Of a stretch of DNA of 19,432 nt, positions 14,726 to 19,432 are shown piece by piece. Source of the stretch: Paenibacillus sp. oral taxon 786 str. D14 (GTDB lineage: Bacteria; Bacillota; Bacilli; Paenibacillales; Paenibacillaceae); assembly GCF_000159955.1 (NCBI RefSeq), contig NZ_GG695979.1, forward strand, positions 11,955 through 31,386. The letters are read 5' to 3'. The notes below the pieces were generated by a model, which saw only the letters and a program-made list of their open reading frames with translations, had not been told where the DNA came from and ran no database searches. Each line of letters begins with the position of its first letter. Position 1 is the first letter of the stretch. Made by a program: the position numbers and the translations under genes.

Positions 14726-15658
14726 ATGAGTTGGGATGGAACGGATGCTAGGTTACTTGAGTTTTTGGACCGATACGTGGAACATAACATCAAACGTCTG
14801 CTAAATAAAAGAATTGTTGTTTTTGGTACAGGCAGTATGGCTGAGTTGACTACTATAGCATTTAGAAAAAAGAACATAGATATCGAATATTACCTTAGTA
14901 ATAATGCAAAACTTGGGGAGTTGTTTTGGGGGCGGCCTGTTTACTCACCTGCAAATTTGGAGCTTGAAAATAAATCAGATCTTCTAATTATGATAGCCAG
15001 TTCATTTTATGAAGAAATCGCACATCAACTGAAATCAATGGGGTTAGAAAAGGAAATCCATTTTCATGCTTTACTTGCTCCAGACGACTCTCCCCAAAAG
15101 GATAAAATAATTAACGGTGTATCTGTTGGAAAGTATACATATGGGTATTTGAATCTATGTCATAGAGGAACCTTAATAAAAAGGATAGGTAGTTTTACTT
15201 CTATAAATTATAACGTTAAGATTGCTTACCCTAATCATCCAACTGCGCAAATAACAACACACCCTTTTATTTACGATCGGAAAACTGTTTTTAATGGTGT
15301 GGAAAAAGTTCCTGGTTTCCTGGATGACGAGGATTTAGTAATCAGAGACGAGGTGTCTCAAAATAATTCGATTGAGATCGGGAATGATGTATGGATTGGG
15401 ATGGGAGTCATTATTTTACCTGGAGTTAAAATCGGTAATGGTGCAATAGTAGCTGCCGGTGCAGTGGTGTCAAAAGATGTACCAGATTATGCCGTAGTTG
15501 GTGGAGTCCCAGCAAAAGTAATTAAGTATCGATTTAACGAGAAAGAAATTGATATTTTGAATTCAATTCGTTGGTGGGATTGGCCGGAAGAGGAAATAAA
15601 AAGAAATGCTCATTACTTTACCAACCCAAATGCATTTTTTGAAAGATTTTCAAATTAG
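14726..15658 (+). CDS. CatB-type O-acetyltransferase with N-terminal FGxG Rossmann-like module
   Basis: Two domains are visible. Residues about 20-125 form a nucleotide-binding-like module: [12 protein letters not shown], then [20 protein letters not shown] and [20 protein letters not shown]. Residues about 135-300 are a left-handed beta-helix acetyltransferase of the xenobiotic (CatB/Vat) group, with [14 protein letters not shown] (likely catalytic His region), hexapeptide repeats [20 protein letters not shown] and [20 protein letters not shown], then [15 protein letters not shown] and a terminal [10 protein letters not shown] typical of the group. The likely role is acetyl-CoA-dependent acetylation of a sugar. 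I choose ATG 14726 because GGAGG (14712-14716) is nine bases upstream; an in-frame TTG at 14708 has no such site. Base composition becomes clearly AT-richer from here on. Confidence 0.82.
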   Translation: MSWDGTDARLLEFLDRYVEHNIKRLLNKRIVVFGTGSMAELTTIAFRKKNIDIEYYLSNNAKLGELFWGRPVYSPANLELENKSDLLIMIASSFYEEIAHQLKSMGLEKEIHFHALLAPDDSPQKDKIINGVSVGKYTYGYLNLCHRGTLIKRIGSFTSINYNVKIAYPNHPTAQITTHPFIYDRKTVFNGVEKVPGFLDDEDLVIRDEVSQNNSIEIGNDVWIGMGVIILPGVKIGNGAIVAAGAVVSKDVPDYAVVGGVPAKVIKYRFNEKEIDILNSIRWWDWPEEEIKRNAHYFTNPNAFFERFSN

Positions 15659-15679
15659 CTTTTTGAAAGAAGGATAGTT

Positions 15680-17089
15680 ATGGAAGCAATTGTTTTTGGA
15701 TCCGGGGTGACAGCCCTGACCTTCATTAATTCTTTGGACCGAGAGATAGTAAAAATAAAGTATATTATTGATAATAATCCGGAAAAACATCATACGAAAA
15801 TTCAAGAGTTAACGATTTACCCAGTGGACCGGGCTAAAGCAAACGATTTTGATGTCGTCTTCCTCGCAAGCTTTCAATCCTTAAGTATGATGGCTCAATT
15901 ACTGGAAATGGGAATAGCATACGACAAAATAATCCCCGTAAATCATGAAGAACATACGAGAGCTTTAAGGGAAAATTATCAAAAGGTACTGAATTCGGCT
16001 GCGAGTTCTAGGAGAGTTAGTAATAGAAAAAAAATTGCTTTAGTGAATTTGAACTACTCTAATTACCAGGGGTTAGCGCTTTTTAGATATATGCCCTTGT
16101 ATATAAAAGAAAAATATGATGTTGATTTAATAGATGCTTCTAACTATGCAAAGCTATCGGAATATGATGTCATTTGTTCTTCGCACTTTGATGGCATCTA
16201 TCAGGAAGGTTTTATTAATATTGAATTATGGCATGGTTTTCCGTTGAAAACAATGGGATTACTTTCTCCAAGTATCAATGACAATCAAATAAAATCACAG
16301 GACCAACGTTCTAAAAATACAGCTTTAGTTATGTCATATTCGCATCTTTACAATACTTTTTTTAATGCATGTTTTCCCTATAGGCAAAACAAATATCGAA
16401 TTACAGGGATGCCGAGAAATGATTTTCTTTTTGAAGAGGACGGGAAAGAAAAACTGGAATCATTATTTGGAATATCCTTGCGTGGGTCTAATGTGATCTT
16501 CTATCTGCCTACATGGAGGGAAGGGAAGAAACGAGAGTTAGATTCGTCAATGAATTGGGATCATATCTTTGGCACTGTTGTACAGGAGGAATCATTCACT
16601 TCAATATTATCTGATACAAATTCAATTTTGTTTGTCAAATTACACCCTCATGAATATCGTGTCTATGACAAGCTGGGTGGAACAAGCAATGAAAGAATAT
16701 TTTATATTACAGATGATATGCTGAGTCGTGCTCAAGTACATCTATACGAATTGCTGAATTGTGCTGACGCACTGATTACGGATTACTCATCGGTTGCTTA
16801 CGATCTGCTTCTGAAGGATATTCCTTTAATCTACTACATTCCGGATGAAATTGAATATTCGAACCGCAGGGGGTTTTTGATCGAACCATACAGTCAGATG
16901 CTTCCGGGTCCGCAAGTATCAGACATTTCCATGATAGGTTTCCATCTTCATGAGTACAGCAAAAATAAGGATTATTACAGAGCAGAACGAGAAACGGTTA
17001 GAGATCTAATTTTCAAATACAAAGACAATAAGGCTTCTCAAAGAGTATGGAAGGAAATAGATTACTATATTTCTCAACAAAATAAATAA
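15680..17089 (+). CDS. CDP-glycerol glycerophosphotransferase-like protein with N-terminal Rossmann-like module
   Basis: The C-terminal part (about 115-465) matches the CDP-glycerol:polyglycerophosphate glycerophosphotransferase family (TagB/TagF type, GT-B fold). Motifs are ELWHGFPLKTMGL (His 185), VIFYLPTWREGKKRE, FVKLHPHEYRVYD and the family hallmark NCADALITDYSSVAYDLLLK (Asp 368), then IPLIYYIPDEIEYSNRRGF. It probably transfers a glycerol-phosphate or related alditol-phosphate unit from a CDP donor to a glycan. Residues 1-90 are a different small module: AIVFGSGVTALTF, IKYIIDNNPEKHH and DVVFLASFQSL. AAGAAGGA precedes ATG 15680, 21 bases after the acetyltransferase gene. No transmembrane segments are evident. 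A single-copy side-group transfer is as plausible as polymer synthesis. Confidence 0.85.
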   Translation: MEAIVFGSGVTALTFINSLDREIVKIKYIIDNNPEKHHTKIQELTIYPVDRAKANDFDVVFLASFQSLSMMAQLLEMGIAYDKIIPVNHEEHTRALRENYQKVLNSAASSRRVSNRKKIALVNLNYSNYQGLALFRYMPLYIKEKYDVDLIDASNYAKLSEYDVICSSHFDGIYQEGFINIELWHGFPLKTMGLLSPSINDNQIKSQDQRSKNTALVMSYSHLYNTFFNACFPYRQNKYRITGMPRNDFLFEEDGKEKLESLFGISLRGSNVIFYLPTWREGKKRELDSSMNWDHIFGTVVQEESFTSILSDTNSILFVKLHPHEYRVYDKLGGTSNERIFYITDDMLSRAQVHLYELLNCADALITDYSSVAYDLLLKDIPLIYYIPDEIEYSNRRGFLIEPYSQMLPGPQVSDISMIGFHLHEYSKNKDYYRAERETVRDLIFKYKDNKASQRVWKEIDYYISQQNK

Positions 17090-17118
17090 GTCCAGCGGTA
17101 TGATGTCAAGCTGTTGAT

Positions 17119-17208
17119 TTAATCGAATTGGAAACTTCCCATGCCTACGTTCATGAAACACGCTTCGAGCTCTTGCGAGCTCACATCAATACCGACAAAA
17201 AGCTTCAG
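17119..17208 (-). pseudogene. IS110-family transposase, N-terminal fragment
   Basis: Thirty codons on the minus strand end at TAA (17121-17119). The first about 20 (LKLFVGIDVSSQELEACFMN) look like the RNase H-like DEDD domain start of IS110 transposases, including the first catalytic Asp in GIDVS. The codon at the expected start position, eight bases after AAAGGAGG, is CTG, so the original start is probably mutated. After about residue 20 the reading no longer resembles the family, which marks the deletion point. An intact transposase has roughly 350-450 residues. Confidence 0.66.
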
Positions 17209-17211
17209 ATG

Positions 17212-17345
17212 AAATTCCTCCTTTCGCTAGGGATTCAGGGAATGGACTCCGGGATGCCTCCGGCGCACGCGCAGATCCATCACCCTCGCGTATGAGGACA
17301 CACTTCGGGCCATGAGCTGCCCCGGATCCCTGATGGGATTTTCAA
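17212..17345 (-). ncRNA. Possible fossil bridge-RNA region of the IS110 relic
   Basis: On the minus strand, upstream of the transposase start, successive stem-loops are visible. These are ATCCC-ATCA-GGGAT (17326-17339), GGGC/GCCC (17307-17322), CCTC-ATACGC-GAGG (17284-17297), and an ATGGA/TCCAT stem (17276-17280 with 17242-17246) enclosing GCG-CACG-CGC and CCGG-loop-CCGG (17249-17263). IS110-group elements encode their bridge RNA in this noncoding end, so the location and foldedness agree. Without homologous copies, the loops that would guide target and donor cannot be named, and the relic is unlikely to be functional. Confidence 0.33.
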
Positions 17346-17373
17346 AAGAATAAGCTGGAAATTTGGAGTCTGT

Positions 17374-17397
17374 TTTCCATCCACCGGGGGATGGAAA
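17374..17397 (+). repeat. 9-bp inverted repeat at the GT2 start codon
   Basis: TTTCCATCC (17374-17382) and GGATGGAAA (17389-17397) are perfectly complementary around a 6-base ACCGGG loop. The right arm contains the possible start ATG 17391 and reaches the A of ATG 17397, and the GG pair of the weak ribosome site is in the stem. It may mark the edge of the IS110 relic or restrain translation of the glycosyltransferase. Confidence 0.5.
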
Positions 17398-18668
17398 TGA
17401 ACCTAAAAGAGCTTTTTAAAGATACTATACGAGGAGGTCTGGATGTGGAATTTGAGCGATACATCGAGGCCATCAAAAATGTCGAGTCTCGCAATGATGT
17501 TTCCGATCCTGTCATTTCTGTTATTGTTATAGCTTGGAAGTTTCATCCCAATACTATCAAGAGTTTTGAGAAATTAAAGAAACAAAGGCATGATGTTCCG
17601 TTCGAATTGATATTTGTCAATAACGGTGCCAATGATGAAGAACTGCAAATGCTAGTCCCTTTTGTTGATAAGTACATTTCACTTAACTATAATGTTGGGA
17701 TTTGTGTAGGCAGGAACATAGGTGCTCAATATGCGAAGGCTCCGATCCTCCTCTTTCTTGATGATGATGGGATACCGGATGAGGATTTCGTGATTTCTCA
17801 CTTATTATGTCACAGAAGGTTTGATGTTCTAATTGTTCGTGGTAATTCCATCCCTTTAACAGAGCATCCTTCTAACGAGCGCCCAAGTAAATACTATATA
17901 GGGAATGAATTTTTTCCGGCTATCCCTTATCTAGAGGGGAACGTTTCAATCAAAAAAGATGTTTTCTTCGAGGTTGGGGGCTGGAATGAGGAAATTACCT
18001 ATGGGGGTGAGGGTAAAGAGCTTTCAATGAGAATTTTTAAGCTTTACCCCCAGAGCTTCAAACAAATGTATTCACCGATGAGCCTAATTTATCATGATAA
18101 TGAAATGGATGAAGAACGTCTTGCCCAGAAGACGATCCTTATGGCTGAGTCGGATCATAAGTTGTCCATGAAATACCATGATTGGAAGACCTATGATGAG
18201 AAATGGGAAGAGTTTTATAATAAACCAGGTGCATTAGTAGAGTTGGACGAATGGAAAGCTGACTTCGAAAATCAAAAGCTGTTTAATAACATTCGCCACA
18301 AAGTGTGGGAAAGAAATAAATTTGCAGTTCAAAAATATATGAGTAATAAAGTTTTTTGGTATGATGAGGAACGAATATTAGACATATATAAAAAGTCTGA
18401 GACAAGAAATATCTGTATTTTCGGTACCGGGGTAGTCGGAGAAAAAGTGTTTCGCAGCTTGAAACGTTATAATATTCCGGTTGCTTGTTTTGTGGATAAT
18501 AATCGCTCTTTGTGGGATTCAGAGAAGCAAGGTGTCCCAGTAATTAACCCCAAAAAATTGACGAAAGATAACTTTATTTTTATTGCTTCTGGCTGGAGAT
18601 TGGATATTGCACAGCAACTAGAAACAATGGGTTTTATTGAAAAAGAGGATTACATAGCCATCATTTGA
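17397..18668 (+). CDS. GT2 family glycosyltransferase with C-terminal FGTG Rossmann-like module
   Basis: The N-terminal part (about 40-250) is a GT-A family 2 glycosyltransferase: ISVIVIAWKFHPNTIKSFEK, ELIFVNNGANDEE, YNVGICVGRNIGAQYAKAP, and the metal-binding LLFLDDDGIPDEDF (DDD at 122-124), then EGNVSIKKDVFFEVGGWNEE and a GGEGKELSMRI acceptor-side motif. Residues about 340-423 form a separate module: NICIFGTGVVGEKVFRSL, VACFVDNNRSLWDSEKQGVP and FIFIASGWRLDIAQQLETMG. It probably transfers a sugar during glycan assembly; donor and acceptor cannot be told. ATG 17397 has GGGGG six bases upstream. ATG 17391 is in frame but without a site. The gene begins directly at the IS110 relic, so its original promoter and perhaps its 5' end may have been replaced. 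Confidence 0.85.
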   Translation: MNLKELFKDTIRGGLDVEFERYIEAIKNVESRNDVSDPVISVIVIAWKFHPNTIKSFEKLKKQRHDVPFELIFVNNGANDEELQMLVPFVDKYISLNYNVGICVGRNIGAQYAKAPILLFLDDDGIPDEDFVISHLLCHRRFDVLIVRGNSIPLTEHPSNERPSKYYIGNEFFPAIPYLEGNVSIKKDVFFEVGGWNEEITYGGEGKELSMRIFKLYPQSFKQMYSPMSLIYHDNEMDEERLAQKTILMAESDHKLSMKYHDWKTYDEKWEEFYNKPGALVELDEWKADFENQKLFNNIRHKVWERNKFAVQKYMSNKVFWYDEERILDIYKKSETRNICIFGTGVVGEKVFRSLKRYNIPVACFVDNNRSLWDSEKQGVPVINPKKLTKDNFIFIASGWRLDIAQQLETMGFIEKEDYIAII

Positions 18669-18678
18669 GGTGAAAACG

Positions 18679-19365
18679 ATGAAGATTATTATCTTAGCAG
18701 CTGGTATTGGTTCAAGATTGGGAAAACCCCATCCGAAGTCACTAACCAAACTATCTAACGGAAAAACAATTATGCAAAATCAATTGAATGCATTTTTACA
18801 TTACGTAAGTATCGATGATATTTTTATTGTTGTGGGGTTTAAGAAAGAGTTGATCATGGAGGCGGTGCCGGATGCCTCTTTTATTTACAATGATTATTTT
18901 GATACTACAAATACATCTAAAAGCTTATTAAAAGCATTAAAGAAGGTAGCAAACGAAGATGTTATTTGGGTAAATGGAGATGTCGTGTTTGATCCGGTAA
19001 TCATAGGACGTATGGTCGAATATTCTGCCTCGTGTATGGCTGTTAGTACAGCAAGAGTTGGAGATGAAGAAGTAAAGTATATTACTGATTCCAATGGGCT
19101 TATCGTCAATGTTTCAAAGACTGTTGATAACCCTCAAGGTGAAGCAGTGGGAATTAATAAAGTTATTCGTGAGGATATCTCGTTATTGATCGAGACGCTT
19201 GAGCAATGTAATGATCATGATTATTTTGAAAAAGGAATTGAAGATGCTATATCCAGAGGTTTAAAGGTTCATCCGATAGATATATCCGATGTACTTTGTA
19301 CGGAAATTGACTTTCCCGAGGATTTAGAATTAGTCAACAAACAGTTGGAGAATTCAATATGCTAG
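18679..19365 (+). CDS. LicC-like NTP-transferase (sugar-phosphate or choline-phosphate nucleotidyltransferase)
   Basis: Single nucleotidyltransferase fold domain of 228 residues. N-terminal nucleotide-binding signature IIILAAGIGSRLGKPHPKSL (residues 3-22, with Arg13 and Lys20), IFIVVGFKKELI, a metal-binding VIWVNGDVVFDP (about 95-106), and a C-terminal TEIDFPEDLELVN, the pattern of LicC/CTP:phosphocholine cytidylyltransferases and related sugar-activating enzymes. It likely makes an NDP- or CDP-activated building block. Given the CDP-glycerol-type transferase two genes upstream, a CDP donor is attractive but unproven. ATG 18679 has GAGGTG six bases before it; the in-frame GTG at 18670 overlaps that site. 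It starts ten bases after the GT2 stop. Confidence 0.8.
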   Translation: MKIIILAAGIGSRLGKPHPKSLTKLSNGKTIMQNQLNAFLHYVSIDDIFIVVGFKKELIMEAVPDASFIYNDYFDTTNTSKSLLKALKKVANEDVIWVNGDVVFDPVIIGRMVEYSASCMAVSTARVGDEEVKYITDSNGLIVNVSKTVDNPQGEAVGINKVIREDISLLIETLEQCNDHDYFEKGIEDAISRGLKVHPIDISDVLCTEIDFPEDLELVNKQLENSIC

Positions 19366-19432
19366 TAGAAAAATACCGAAAATTTAAAGCGAAATATGTG
19401 GTTAGTCAACGTCGAGAATTTGAATATGCAAT
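19359..19432 (+). CDS. Start of a further gene, 3' partial
   Basis: ATG 19359 overlaps the previous stop by seven bases and has GGAG (19346-19349) upstream. The frame stays open to the window end for 24 codons, starting MLVEKYRKFKAKYVVSQRRE. The chain is basic and helical. Nothing about function can be said, but spacing and overlap suggest it continues the same operon. Confidence 0.6.
   Translation, partial: MLVEKYRKFKAKYVVSQRREFEYA

Larger units (their letters stand above)
17119..17390 (-). mobile_element. IS110-family insertion sequence relic (transposase 5' end plus upstream noncoding end)
   Basis: The gene-free stretch between 17090 and 17396 reads on the minus strand as the start of an IS110-family element. 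It holds a structured noncoding region (about 17209-17390), a strong ribosome site AAAGGAGG (complement of 17217-17224), then a peptide KLFVGIDVSSQELEACFMN, matching the N-terminal GIDVS hallmark of DEDD transposases. The rest of the transposase and the other end are missing. Its outer boundary is not certain. I place it near 17390, close to the start of the next gene, since the composition differs from both neighbours (richer in GC). Bases 17090-17118 show nothing I recognise. Confidence 0.68.

Noticed and set aside
17090..17396. CRISPR or tandem repeat array in the gene-free stretch
   Set aside because: There are no regularly spaced direct repeats; the structure is a set of unrelated stem-loops that fits an IS110 end better.

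Overview
The window comes from a Gram-positive, endospore-former-type Firmicute, most likely Paenibacillus or a close relative. The gene order is the Bacillales comF-flagellar locus (comFA, comFC, yvyF, flgM, flgN, flgK, flgL, yviE, fliW, csrA, flaG, fliD, fliS, fliT, hag). AGGAGG-type ribosome binding sites are strong throughout, and the promoters carry the sigma-D signature TAAA-N15/16-GCCGATAT. comFB is absent, and hag lies behind fliT instead of next to csrA as in B. subtilis.

Layout. (1) 1-2431: competence DNA-uptake genes comFA (5' end cut off by the window) and an unusually long comFC. (2) 2543-2968: the zinc-ribbon/HTH protein YvyF, followed by a hairpin terminator whose left arm is also the -10 box of a perfect sigma-D promoter. 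(3) 3099-10134: a tight late-flagellar operon with anti-sigma factor FlgM, chaperone FlgN, hook-filament junction proteins FlgK and FlgL, a short DUF6470/YviE protein, the FliW-CsrA regulatory pair, FlaG, filament cap FliD, and the FliS and FliT-like chaperones. (4) 10147-11100: hag (flagellin) with its own sigma-D promoter, a leader holding two hairpins that each present a GGA in the loop (predicted CsrA sites, one over the Shine-Dalgarno), and a strong terminator. (5) 11173-14653: an unrecognised 198-residue protein, a Maf/DUF115 flagellin glycosyltransferase and a PseB-like nucleotide-sugar dehydratase, linked by 4-nt stop/start overlaps. (6) 14726-19432: an AT-richer glycan-modification block with a CatB-type acetyltransferase, a CDP-glycerol glycerophosphotransferase-like protein, an IS110-family relic, a GT2 glycosyltransferase, a LicC-like nucleotidyltransferase and the first codons of another gene.

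How they work together. The flagellar genes build the hook-filament junction and filament. FlgM holds sigma-D until the hook is complete, and FliW-CsrA then limits flagellin translation through the hag leader. The genes behind hag look like a flagellin (or surface glycan) glycosylation island, in which the dehydratase makes a precursor sugar, Maf attaches the finished sugar to flagellin, and the AT-rich genes build or decorate the glycan. The most unusual feature is that three adjacent, unrelated enzymes in that block (acetyltransferase, glycerophosphotransferase, GT2) each carry the same kind of small FGxG...DNN Rossmann-like module, N-terminal in two and C-terminal in one. Also worth attention are the promoter nested in a terminator before flgM and the structured noncoding end of the IS110 relic, which may be a fossil bridge-RNA locus.
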